Assembly: GCF_003121405.1 (NCBI RefSeq)
Contig: NZ_QBUY01000031.1
Location: 1-64,000, forward strand
Origin: Paraburkholderia sp. C35
GTDB taxonomy: Bacteria; Pseudomonadota; Gammaproteobacteria; Burkholderiales; Burkholderiaceae
Length of the DNA: 64,000 bases
Direction: 5' to 3'
The notes beneath the pieces are model-generated. The model saw only the letters and a program-made list of their open reading frames with translations, did no database searches and had not been told where the DNA came from. This document shows positions 19,695 through 28,638 of the stretch, piece by piece (within the stretch, counting starts at the first letter, position 1; each line of letters begins with the position of its first letter). The position numbers and the translations under genes are program-made.

Positions 19695-21646
19695 TTATCG
19701 CCTCGCTGCAACCGTTGCAGATGCAAACGCCGATTCGCCTGTCCGACAGGGTCGAAAATGTCCCGTCTCGGTAACGTGGCACTGGAATGTATCGGCACCA
19801 TCTCCGTCACCTTCGAAAACTCGGCGTCAACGTATCGGAAGAAACCTGTTCCCCCTTTAACCGGAACTGGCGTTGCCAACCTGCCCAATATAGACTTCTC
19901 ACGTGCCTCTTTCATCTTCAGAGACATGTCCTTTTGACGTGCTCTTGAGAAACTACGAACGATCTGCGCCGGTGGCCGAAGTTCATTCGCGAACGGAAGT
20001 TCATCAATCGCCGACGTCCACTGCCCGACTCGCACAACGATATCATCAAGCAACGCCTGCTCTGCAGCGTCCGAAGACTTTGCTCTGGCCAACTGCAGCT
20101 GTTGGGCTGTCACTGTTGGGTAGTCGTACCCAATCTCCTCACTCAGCACCTCCCGGACGAGATGATGTACACGAGATGGTGCATCATGTGTCTTGAGAAA
20201 CGAAAGCATCAGTGAGATCGACTGCTTTTCGTTAAGGACAAAGCCCAGCACACGTCGGCACAAAAATATCAGACCGTCCGCATCAAGCCTGTCAATCTGT
20301 TGAATGTCGAACTCCAGAGGCCCGACATCGTGTAGTGACGCGTGCGAAAGCAAGCCCCCCGCAGAGGCAGGAAGCTTACGTCCCTCCTCCAGCAACCAGC
20401 TCGTTATCGTCACTTCCAGTACCGCAGTGTTTTTCAAAAGCCAGTAAAGCGACTGGTCAAACAGATTCGCGACTTCCGACGTGTTGAACTCACCACTTCC
20501 ATGCCTACGCACCCAGTTTGTGAGCCAATCCGTTGCAGCATCGCGCTGCTCCGTGCCCAGCATCAAGCTGAGAACGTGGTCGATATGTCCGATCTCACTA
20601 ACGAATTTCGAGTCGAAACCCAGACAGGCTCCCAACAGCGCAGGAATGGCCTCACTGTTGGGTCGCGCACGATAGATTGCAGGCAACTCCGCGGCCAGCG
20701 CTAGCATGGCTGCCTCATCTTCTTCCTGTAGAAGTCGCGTCCATTCGTCGGCGCAGAGTTCGTGAAACGGCAAACATGCAGCCACTACATCACAGGCTTT
20801 CCGATGCGCTTCGCTTCCTTGATTTTGCAGATGTGGCTTGAGCACGTCTTCGACTAGCTCAACATTGTAGTCAGGCAATTGTCGTTTAGCGCAGCATCGT
20901 GCCAGCACCCAGAGACTAACGTCGCGGACAAGCGGGACACCGAGCTTTACTCCTGCTCCAGCGTGTCTAAGCGCTGCGTCAAAATCTACAATTCCGAAAG
21001 CCAGCAATGCTGCCCTGTACAAATCCGTGGATGCTTCCGACGGCACCGCTTCAAAAGTGGAGACGACTTCCGAGCGGAGCCCCTCATCGTCTCGAAGCAA
21101 GTCGACTAACGAAACGAAAAATGGGGATGCAACCATACTCCCATTGTTTGCCGACTGTAGGGCACAGCAGAAGGTCAACAACGATGCAAAACGAATCGGC
21201 TTGATAGACCGGATAGCTTCGCCGACAAGGTTCGCGATCCCATACGGTTTTTGCGAAGACGCAGCAAGCGCGTCGGCCGCTTCAAGCAACACGTCCCTCG
21301 ATTCGCTCGCAAGCAGCAACAGGTAAGTGCCAGCGTGCTCCGTTTGCAGCACATCGTATTTGAACAGGTTGTCGGCTGCCACAAATAACGAGGAAGCGTC
21401 GCCCACTTCGCCGCGTTGATATACCTCGCGCGCAACACACTTGTTCCGTTCGTGCAGGGAGTCAAAAGACAGCTCTTGCTCCTTGACCGTAAATCCTTGC
21501 GAAGCTGCCACGCCGGCAAAGATATCGACCTCTTGCGTAGAAATATCAATCGACAGCTTCTCGCTACGCGTCCGGTGAAGCTCGAGCGCGAGTTGGCCCA
21601 AGGTACGAGGAATGTTATCGGACGAGGAGTTTGTCATCATGTGCAT
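19691..21646 (-). CDS. HEAT/ARM-like helical-repeat protein, partner of the nuclease-like gene
   Basis: A 651-residue, almost entirely alpha-helical protein with recurring helix pairs of HEAT or ARM character (for example SLVDLLRDDEGLRSEVVSTF and LGACLGFDSKFVSEIGHI). No NTPase or nuclease motif is visible. The basic C-terminal tail (about 590-651) is less ordered. It probably serves as a scaffold or recognition subunit. It precedes the Mrr-like gene with a 4-bp overlap, and the small TM-protein cassette lies 290 bp upstream on the same strand. ATGs at codons 1, 3 and 4 are all possible starts. Confidence 0.65.
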   Translation of the reverse strand: MHMMTNSSSDNIPRTLGQLALELHRTRSEKLSIDISTQEVDIFAGVAASQGFTVKEQELSFDSLHERNKCVAREVYQRGEVGDASSLFVAADNLFKYDVLQTEHAGTYLLLLASESRDVLLEAADALAASSQKPYGIANLVGEAIRSIKPIRFASLLTFCCALQSANNGSMVASPFFVSLVDLLRDDEGLRSEVVSTFEAVPSEASTDLYRAALLAFGIVDFDAALRHAGAGVKLGVPLVRDVSLWVLARCCAKRQLPDYNVELVEDVLKPHLQNQGSEAHRKACDVVAACLPFHELCADEWTRLLQEEDEAAMLALAAELPAIYRARPNSEAIPALLGACLGFDSKFVSEIGHIDHVLSLMLGTEQRDAATDWLTNWVRRHGSGEFNTSEVANLFDQSLYWLLKNTAVLEVTITSWLLEEGRKLPASAGGLLSHASLHDVGPLEFDIQQIDRLDADGLIFLCRRVLGFVLNEKQSISLMLSFLKTHDAPSRVHHLVREVLSEEIGYDYPTVTAQQLQLARAKSSDAAEQALLDDIVVRVGQWTSAIDELPFANELRPPAQIVRSFSRARQKDMSLKMKEAREKSILGRLATPVPVKGGTGFFRYVDAEFSKVTEMVPIHSSATLPRRDIFDPVGQANRRLHLQRLQRGDK

Positions 21647-21935
21647 CGCTTTATCTCAGTAACACTCAATCCACACTACCGCCGACGAGTCGGACAACTG
21701 CCGATTCTGCCGCGACCTTCGCGGAATATATGAAAACAGTCGAAGATGAGTCTCACGTGACAGCCGTCCATTGCGCGTCGCATCCTGCGCCGTGAGCCGC
21801 CCTCCGATGCCCCAGGTTGCCTTGTCTCAGCGCCCACCGACGCCCCTCGCAAGCTGGCGCAACGAATATCAGACTCCGATGAAAGCCCGTGCGCTCCGAC
21901 ATTCGACAGAGCGGTAGTGAGAAGAAGCCACCAGA

Positions 21936-22724
21936 TCAATTCTTAGTGTTAGCCGACGCTTCCGGTCCGGTGCCTTCTCGTTGTCCCGGTTGATTTGCGG
22001 GAGTGAAAAAATAAACCATCACGAACACCGCGAGTGCTCCGCCAGCCAAAACCCACCTGCTGATCTTTACTTCGATGAATCCCGGGATCACCGCGGCGAT
22101 GCCGGCCACAGCCATTGCCATCACCGCCCAAAACACCTTGAACTGGAAGTCTGACGGGTTAGGCTTGAAGATCGCAATCAACAGGATGAACGTAACGAAA
22201 ACAATCCCAAAGATGAACGCTAGTATGATGCTGGTTTGTTTCGACATCGGGTTCTTTGCTTCATGCTCGAAGCCGTAAATGGGCAGACCTGCTGCCGTGA
22301 GGTCATCCCGAAGCTTTTGGACAACTGGATTGCCCAGATACGCGACGGTGATGCGCTGCATGTTCGCGAAGGCAGTTGTGCCGGGCAGTGGGCTAATGTC
22401 CTTGAGTTCAGGAAACCACGAAAAAGCGCACCTCAGAAATTCGAAATGAGCCGGCATCGACTGCAGGATCGCCGCGCAATCCTCTGCAAACCCCTGTGCC
22501 CACATAGCACTTTTGTGCGCACCAAGCAGATCGCTGTTGCCGACGAACTCTTCGACGTAGTTAAAAAACGCGCCGCCACGCTTTTGGCATTCCAACGCCG
22601 CCCATTTCGCACCGTCTCCGTCCTTCGGCCCACAAATCGCATAGCGCTGCAATGACTCCATATAGGAGTTCTTCAAACCGGCAACCCGCTCCTTGGCAGC
22701 TACCACATCCTGCTCTTGGGTCAT
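21936..22724 (-). CDS. Three-TM C-terminal module protein linked to conflict-system adaptors
   Basis: A 262-residue protein. Residues 1-160 are soluble and helical. The end holds three transmembrane helices: ILAFIFGIVFVTFILLIAIF (about 167-187), FWAVMAMAVAGIAAVIPGFI (about 199-219) and WVLAGGALAVFVMVYFFTPA (about 226-245). The FKPNPSDFQFKVFWAV...IPGF...GGALAVFV...YFF pattern recurs as a terminal membrane module in other bacterial proteins of predicted conflict systems, as I know the family. It starts 8 bp after the second of two small paralogous genes, with AAAGGA as ribosome binding site inside that gene's end, so the three form a tight operon. Confidence 0.68.
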   Translation of the reverse strand: MTQEQDVVAAKERVAGLKNSYMESLQRYAICGPKDGDGAKWAALECQKRGGAFFNYVEEFVGNSDLLGAHKSAMWAQGFAEDCAAILQSMPAHFEFLRCAFSWFPELKDISPLPGTTAFANMQRITVAYLGNPVVQKLRDDLTAAGLPIYGFEHEAKNPMSKQTSIILAFIFGIVFVTFILLIAIFKPNPSDFQFKVFWAVMAMAVAGIAAVIPGFIEVKISRWVLAGGALAVFVMVYFFTPANQPGQREGTGPEASANTKN

Positions 22725-22732
22725 GGGAGCAC

Positions 22733-22984
22733 TTATCCTTTGGTTGCAGCAGCTGTGGCCAGCGCGAGCAGCGTACGTAGATCCGAGTTATCGATCCCCT
22801 CCATAACGGCGAAGATGGTCCCCGGGCAAACTTCGATCACTATCCGGGCCGCGTCTGCCCGAGACTTCGGGCGAGAGCGGTCAAGACGACGTGCGATTTC
22901 CCGGAGATTACTATCCGAAGGCGACCAATGTGCAATGCTACAAGATGACTGGAGGCACCTTTTAAATTCGAGCAATGAGGGCAT
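22733..22984 (-). CDS. Small tandem-paralogue adaptor-like protein, copy 2
   Basis: An 83-residue protein that is a paralogue of the gene directly upstream: both have an N-terminal helix pair, a central cysteine-proline (VCPGTIFAVMEGIDNSDLRT here), and end in (L)LALA-x-AA. Its ATG shares one base with the upstream stop (TAATG) and is preceded by GGGGAGG. Single small helical domains repeated next to effectors are typical of effector-associated adaptor domains, which act by homotypic contact. The exact family is not recognised. It probably links a sensor to the TM protein encoded downstream. Confidence 0.65.
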   Translation of the reverse strand: MPSLLEFKRCLQSSCSIAHWSPSDSNLREIARRLDRSRPKSRADAARIVIEVCPGTIFAVMEGIDNSDLRTLLALATAAATKG

Positions 22985-23253
22985 TACAACCTCCCCCTTG
23001 CGGCTTGCAGGGCCAGCGCGAGTAACGTGTTGAGGTCACTATTGTCGAGGCCGTGGTACCGATGGTGTCCAGGCGAGGGGCACACAGACGCGACCGCCGA
23101 GTACCAATCTTCGTCGCTCGGCACTCGCCCAGACTCGCGAATACGCGCGATCGCATTTTTGATAAGGGCAAGCTGAGTTTCGTTCGGCTCCCACGGCGCC
23201 AAGCCGAATTTTATTTTCAGTGCATGGGCGAGCTTTGCATCTCTATCTTGCAT
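22984..23253 (-). CDS. Small tandem-paralogue adaptor-like protein, copy 1
   Basis: An 89-residue protein, first gene of the cassette, preceded by GAGGAAAAT. It begins MQDRDAKLAHALKIKFGLAP and ends with HGLDNSDLNTLLALALQAA, nearly matching the end of the next protein (GIDNSDLRTLLALATAAA). A central VCPSPGHHRYH mirrors the VCPGTIF of copy 2. The N-terminal halves have diverged more. Two different copies of one domain in adjacent genes suggest a duplicated interaction module rather than an enzyme. Confidence 0.66.
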   Translation of the reverse strand: MQDRDAKLAHALKIKFGLAPWEPNETQLALIKNAIARIRESGRVPSDEDWYSAVASVCPSPGHHRYHGLDNSDLNTLLALALQAARGRL

Positions 23254-24006
23254 ATTTTCCTCGGTACAGTCTTATAGTTATTTGTGACGCAATAAGAGAA
23301 GTACGTCTGCATTCGAGAATGCAGCGACACAGATCAATTCGAACGGGCAAACCTATATTGGCGGATAGCAGAAACGAGGAGCGACGGGCCTGCGCACGCA
23401 GATGAATCGTGGCAAGTCCTTCGCTCCAGTCAGTGTTGCATCGACTTCGCCAACGAGTTCGCTTGCAGATAGTCAACAAGGTTCCAGCAGGCCGCCAGCG
23501 TTGCTTCGGCGACTTCGCGCCCGTATTCCGAGCCCAACCACGTCAGATGCAGCCTTCTTTGAGACGCTGCTAACGATCAGGATGTTCTCGCCCGTAGCCG
23601 CCATAGAGAAGCAACAACCATAGCCCAACTCTATCATAGAAATAGAAAACACCTTACATTACTATGCAAAATATACTGATACCCACAGTGCTCCAGCGAA
23701 AATTCGCCATATTTTGGCACTTTTTACGTATTTTGGCTTATTTTGACAGACATTCGTAACATTTTCGATAGCTTTCAGTGGGGCAGACTTCCCCCCGAAC
23801 AACCTGCAAAGAAAGCGGAGAATCGTGCACGGAAGCCTCGCTTTCCTTCATGTGGCGTATAGAGGGTTTGGCGCGTGAACGAGACCCGTCCCCCCGCCAC
23901 GACCCGCCGCGACGGTCCCTATAGGGACAATGGTGACGCCGTGCCCCCGAGCAGCCCCCCCCTACCTTCCTGCGATCCGCATGTGCACAGACGGATTCGG
24001 GCGCCA
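23254..24006. other. 753-bp spacer with AT-rich direct repeats
   Basis: No gene supported. Three near-identical 9-mers lie close together: TATTTTGGC at 23710-23718 and 23729-23737, and TATTTTGAC at 23739-23747, in an AT-rich pocket (23630-23770). They may be regulator sites or part of an A/T-rich upstream element. The region should carry the promoter of the small-paralogue cassette. Confidence 0.4.
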
Positions 24007-26628
24007 TTACCCATGACGGTCAGTCGCACGACCCAAGTATGTAGCGATTGAATCGCGGTACCGCAAGCACAGGGCGTGGGCCGCATCAGACTCATAGCCA
24101 CAATTCCTACCAGCGAATATGGCGGCGTGCGCCCAAGCGTATCGTGCTATGACAGGAGTAGTCACCGGGTCAAGCGTCCAGCCTAAGGGTGGCGAGTTGA
24201 GCATTCGCTGCAATTGACTTTCTCGCTCGTCTGCGGGCATGGCCTCGTCAACCGATGCGAGGTAGCGATCGTAAGTCGCGCGCGACGAAAGCCCCCAACG
24301 TACGAAGTGGCCTTCAGGAAGGGAGCGCTCGACCGTATCCGCGATATCCCGCGCGCGTCCAGCACGGGATTCCTCAGCCAGCGTGATTGGCGCGGTCAAC
24401 GTAGCTATTACGCTGGTCGGATTAAACCGCTCGCCATCAACGTATGGCAGATCTTCGTCGGGGTTGCTCGTGACGTAGATGACGTAAACGTTCTTCCGGT
24501 CATGGGGCGGGAACTGCTGAAGCAGTTCAGATATCGACTCTAGTCCGGAATTGTCAGCAAGACCGCCATCGGTCACAGTCACCGATGAATATCCGTTTTC
24601 GCACCCACTACCACTCGCTGTCCTGAGCCCGTTCACTGGTCTGTCTGCACATGCGGTACCGACAGCGCTCACGATGGGAAAACGCGCGCTATTCAACACA
24701 GCGTCGATTGCTCGGATATTTGAGTCCAGAATACGAGCGCCAGGAAGTTGGAGCGGTACGCTGCTCGCAACTGCCCGTTTCCCATCCGATGCAGTCGTGC
24801 TATTGAACATCAGGATCGGCTCCACGAAATCCCCGACGGGTCTTCGATCAAGATTTTTCTCAAGACGGCCTTGAGAAACCAAATCGGGCTTTCCAGCTTC
24901 CAGTTGTCGCCACCCGCGGACCCAAGCATCCGTGAGAGCGGCGTCCCGAGTAGCATTCTCATGGGGTTTCAGAGAAGCAATCGGAACGTCGTGAAGCAAC
25001 ATCCGTGACATTGATGGCGAGAGAAAATCTGAGCTGAAATATTCTTCCATCGTGGATGTCCATGACCGACCATGTATCAGTCGCGGACCCGGCTCAAGGC
25101 GGAACATGCCCTCATCGGCAGCAGCTGTCCATACCATTGCGCCGAGCGAGCCACCCGACACGCCACTAATCGCAAATACATGCTTCCTCACCCATCCCTG
25201 AGTCTTCTCATCAGCCGCAGCAAGAGTCATGGCGACGTGAGCCGCCGCCCGAACTCCACCTCCGGCCGCGGCGACAAGGATGATGGGTGGATTGACTTCA
25301 TCGCGGTGCGCCGTGGCCCAATCCGAGCGAAATTTTTCAAACTGTGACGCGGGGACTTTTGCCAGTCGAGGTGGCCCCATGAGTTCCGGCAGCATGTCGA
25401 GTGTGGGCGCCAGCCGGTATATTACATATCCGCCAAAGCATGCAAGCGCAATAGCGACAGGCGCGCCCAACTTCCTGAAATAGGGAAGATGAGCAAACAG
25501 GCTCAAAAATATTAGGAGCGATATGAGGGCTGGCAGTACTAGCAGAGCAATGAACTGGCCTTGCAACCACACAAGCGTAGTCAACAGCAAGGCCGTTACT
25601 CCGCCCAGCGCAATGTACCTTACAACGCCTCCTGTTCGCCCGCGGCCCTCCAGGCGCTCCTTGAAGAGTACAGCGCTCAACGTTCCAGGCAGCATCCAGA
25701 CGCTCGCGACAATGACCACCTTCAGCGAAATTTCCGGCTCTGCCGAGCCATGCAGGAGCCAGCGAAGATCCGAGCAGAAGTAAATAAATACCAATCCTGC
25801 AGCTACATCTGTGATGCCCGCTGACGTCGGAAAAATTCCTGTTCCTTTCTTCGTCCTATACAGGCGAACAATCATGAGTGCAATTGGGGCAGCCAAGCCC
25901 AACATCGCCGCGGAGGTGTACCCGGCAAGCGCAAAGACAGAGAGGTAGGAGTAGAAAGCCACCGCTACGCCAAGCCACATGCGACCAGGCTGTAGAGCTT
26001 CTCGCGCCAGCGGCACCGTTGCGATTGCCAGAAGCGTTGCTACCGTCTTTCCCGAAAAGTCAACGAGCGGGGACGATAATAGCGGAGCCAACAGTAGGCC
26101 GTACGCGCATACGGTGAGCAAAAGTGTGGTAGTAAGCGTTTTCCAGAACCGGAACTTTTCGGGGTAGTTCCGCTCGACGACGCCTTCCCATGTCGACAAA
26201 CGTGATATATCCGCATACGCCCAAGACATGCAGAGCACCAAGACGTTGCCGGCTATCCAAAGAAGTGCGTCTCTCCCTGGCGCCTCGAATCCTCCTAACA
26301 AATTTCGGTCTAGAGGCGTGAGATAGAACGCAGTTGCTAACGAACTCTGCAACGACCGTGACTGGGCTGGTACAAACAGCGCAAACGAATATACCAATGT
26401 GATGATAGCAATGAAGCGGATCCGAAGAATTGCGCTCGAGATACCCGCGTATGCAGCCTGCCATACAAATCCTCTTGCAAGGGCAACGAGTTCTGCTCGC
26501 CCCCGCACGACAAGAATCAGTAGAGCGATAGTCGATAACCACATCAAATTTCGATCCACCGTCACAAATGCAATCGCTGGCTGCAGTACCGGTTGAAGAT
26601 AGGTCGAAACCATGCTCATGTAACTCAT
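24007..26628 (-). CDS. Polytopic membrane patatin-like phospholipase
   Basis: An 873-residue protein with about ten transmembrane helices in the first 420 residues and a patatin domain after that. The catalytic parts are visible: oxyanion loop AAGGGVRAAAH near 454, nucleophile elbow ISGVSGGSLG (Ser near 491) and the Asp of VTDGGLADNSG near 684. Patatins are acyl hydrolases of membrane lipids; several act as phage-defence effectors that destroy the membrane, although those are usually soluble. A fragment of a close relative lies at 52.8 kb. The exact ATG among three near the start is uncertain. A small two-TM gene is encoded divergently 138 bp away. Confidence 0.82.
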   Translation of the reverse strand: MSYMSMVSTYLQPVLQPAIAFVTVDRNLMWLSTIALLILVVRGRAELVALARGFVWQAAYAGISSAILRIRFIAIITLVYSFALFVPAQSRSLQSSLATAFYLTPLDRNLLGGFEAPGRDALLWIAGNVLVLCMSWAYADISRLSTWEGVVERNYPEKFRFWKTLTTTLLLTVCAYGLLLAPLLSSPLVDFSGKTVATLLAIATVPLAREALQPGRMWLGVAVAFYSYLSVFALAGYTSAAMLGLAAPIALMIVRLYRTKKGTGIFPTSAGITDVAAGLVFIYFCSDLRWLLHGSAEPEISLKVVIVASVWMLPGTLSAVLFKERLEGRGRTGGVVRYIALGGVTALLLTTLVWLQGQFIALLVLPALISLLIFLSLFAHLPYFRKLGAPVAIALACFGGYVIYRLAPTLDMLPELMGPPRLAKVPASQFEKFRSDWATAHRDEVNPPIILVAAAGGGVRAAAHVAMTLAAADEKTQGWVRKHVFAISGVSGGSLGAMVWTAAADEGMFRLEPGPRLIHGRSWTSTMEEYFSSDFLSPSMSRMLLHDVPIASLKPHENATRDAALTDAWVRGWRQLEAGKPDLVSQGRLEKNLDRRPVGDFVEPILMFNSTTASDGKRAVASSVPLQLPGARILDSNIRAIDAVLNSARFPIVSAVGTACADRPVNGLRTASGSGCENGYSSVTVTDGGLADNSGLESISELLQQFPPHDRKNVYVIYVTSNPDEDLPYVDGERFNPTSVIATLTAPITLAEESRAGRARDIADTVERSLPEGHFVRWGLSSRATYDRYLASVDEAMPADERESQLQRMLNSPPLGWTLDPVTTPVIARYAWAHAAIFAGRNCGYESDAAHALCLRYRDSIATYLGRATDRHG

Positions 26629-26766
26629 ATCATCGAACAGTACTTTGCAAACATACGTTTACGACAGCTTCGCTGATGATCTTTAGATACGATTCCGTAA
26701 ATTCTGTATTACGTTTCGTTTAAAAGAGAACGCTACACCTTTCGAGAAAAACGAAAGGAGCATTTC

Positions 26767-27042
26767 ATGTTGAACGTTAAATCGAGTCGCGGTGACCCTC
26801 TCGCGCTGGTTGTGTGGTCTCTTTCTGTAACAGTTGTGCCCTACTTCGACCTATCCGCCGTCCTTGCGATGAAAGATATGCTGGTGATGTGCAGAATCGA
26901 CATTTCTGGCTTGACCGCCATATGCGCACTGCTTTCGACGAGCCTCACCATTGCACTTGCGAGTTACTATCTGCAACGAAGGAAACAAGCTTTATACGCT
27001 GATTTCTGGAAGGCCTTCCTGGGCCCCGGCTCGAACTCGTAG
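26767..27042 (+). CDS. Small two-TM protein
   Basis: A 91-residue protein with an excellent ribosome binding site (AAAGGAG, 6 nt before ATG). Two hydrophobic stretches: LALVVWSLSVTVVPYFDL at about 12-30 and ICALLSTSLTIALASYYL at about 51-69, followed by a short basic tail (QRRKQALYADF). No family recognised. It is divergent from the membrane patatin gene and could be its regulator or restrainer, but only position suggests this. Confidence 0.55.
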   Translation: MLNVKSSRGDPLALVVWSLSVTVVPYFDLSAVLAMKDMLVMCRIDISGLTAICALLSTSLTIALASYYLQRRKQALYADFWKAFLGPGSNS

Positions 27043-27480
27043 CAAAGGTCATCGTGGAGGGACCGCCGACAATGGCAATGTACCTATTCATCAAAGTTCA
27101 ACGCATAGCCCAAGTGGCCCGAAAGCTCGCTGAGTCTGCGTTTGTTGTACGCTGATTGCCAGATCCAGAACAATAGCGAATTCACTCAAGTCCCTCCACA
27201 TTCGCGAATCGGCGCGAATGTCAGCTCATTGCAGATCCGGTTGAAAACCTGGGATAAAAGAAGACTATCGAGCGATCGGTCGCGCCAAAGAGATAAAACA
27301 GCCTTCATCATCGTGGCCGTCGGGTACTAAGCTACGTACGCGCATATGTCTTCCGCGATGTCGCACGTCAAGTCGGAGCGCAGTAAAATTGAATGCCCAA
27401 TCGACGACGACAGCTGGTCGCGTGAAAGTTGAAAACGGATCCACCGAGTCTCCCAGAACATAAATTGCAAACTGATATCC
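27043..27480. other. 438-bp spacer between convergent genes
   Basis: No supported gene, terminator hairpin or repeat was seen. Short open frames here are without start signals. Confidence 0.3.
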
Positions 27481-28194
27481 CTAGGCGCCCTGCCACACGT
27501 CCGGTATAGACAAAACATGAGAACCGGCTAAGAGTGGTAAGCGCCGAGCGTCACTGTGTAGTTGGTAATACCATCGTCGCAAGACAACCAACGACTTGCG
27601 CGCACAGAATTCGTAAGCCTGTGCATCCCACTTCGCTTCGTAGCCGAGAGTCTTGAGTGTGTCGTCCACTCCCGGCGTGTAAACAAGGCATGCGGTGAGG
27701 AGTTTCGGAGCCGGCAGGCCGGGAAATTCATATTCATCGAGCGCTCCAGCAGCCAAAAGCGCAATCGCGTCTGCTGTCAACAAGTCAACGGCAAGACGAA
27801 TGTTGTGACGTAGAGCGCGAAAAGACTCATCGGTGCGGTAGCGATACGGGATGTTGAAGATATGCGTTGTCCCATTGCTCAGAGCAACGGAAACCGAACC
27901 GTTGGCTTTCCAGTTGTCGACTGCGTCCCAGACATCTGGCTCAGCAGGATTCGCCAGCCAGACCAGACGTGCGTCCTTTATCTGAAGCAGGAACATTAGC
28001 AGGGGGTCGGTATTGGTACCAACCAGACACATATCGAAAACTGCACGACGAGCCTTTGCGTATGGCAGAGGATCAAATTTCACCACCTGCTCGAGAACAA
28101 GACCTTTAAGTCGCAAGTCCTGAAATTGCGAAGCTGGCGAAATGATACCGAGATGAATACCAGAAAACCTACGTGCTGCATTGACGACGTTCAT
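27481..28194 (-). CDS. Paralogue family member A (hypothetical)
   Basis: A 237-residue protein that is closely similar to the protein at 46931-47605 and distantly to that at 40688-41341. The shared core reads VLEQVVKFDPLPYAKARRAV, then PLLMFLLQIKDARLVWLANP, then ANGSVSVALSNG and a later FPGLPAPKLLTACLV. No signal peptide, membrane helix or known catalytic motif. No clear ribosome binding site. The AT-rich upstream region carries two elements shared with the locus at 47.6 kb. Family function unknown. Confidence 0.68.
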   Translation of the reverse strand: MNVVNAARRFSGIHLGIISPASQFQDLRLKGLVLEQVVKFDPLPYAKARRAVFDMCLVGTNTDPLLMFLLQIKDARLVWLANPAEPDVWDAVDNWKANGSVSVALSNGTTHIFNIPYRYRTDESFRALRHNIRLAVDLLTADAIALLAAGALDEYEFPGLPAPKLLTACLVYTPGVDDTLKTLGYEAKWDAQAYEFCARKSLVVLRRWYYQLHSDARRLPLLAGSHVLSIPDVWQGA

Positions 28195-28249
28195 GTTGGC
28201 TAAAACATCATTTTCAATTTAATGAAAATAGATTAATGGCCAATCCTAC

Positions 28250-28427
28250 ATAAATCAACGTTTAAATTATATCAACTTTGAAAATGACCTTCGCGATAAC
28301 TATTTATCCTTGACGCCCACCCCACTTACTTGCGCTCCCATTCAGATGCGACAAAATCACAAGAATAGTATAAGAGTTTAAATGACGTATAAATAATTGG
28401 ATATTTATCAACAATACTTGATTTATA
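28250..28427. promoter_or_regulatory. AT-rich regulatory elements shared with the 47.7-kb locus (copy 1)
   Basis: Two elements recur exactly in the spacer at 47.66-47.77 kb. ATAAATCAACGTTTAAAT lies at 28250-28267. A second element at 28387-28427 starts with GTATAAATAATTGGATATTT and ends with TTGATTTATA, with identical 31-nt phasing in both copies. Its arms are inverted (TATAAAT...ATTTATA), so it looks like an operator. The strong AT richness would also suit H-NS-type silencing. Both sit between divergent genes. Confidence 0.6.
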
Positions 28428-28638
28428 AAAGAATTATCAATAATCTCTTTCAACTTCCTGCTTCGGCACTGACCCAACAGTCCGGATCCGATAAAGGCCG
28501 TTCGACTTGGCACGGGAATCGCGCGTTTCTATCGAGACGAGTCGCGATTGCTATCAATCGTCACGTCGAGGCACCGGCCACTCGACCAACAATCTGCGCC
28601 GAATGAGCGGCGCATCAACAACAAGGACACATGCCGCC

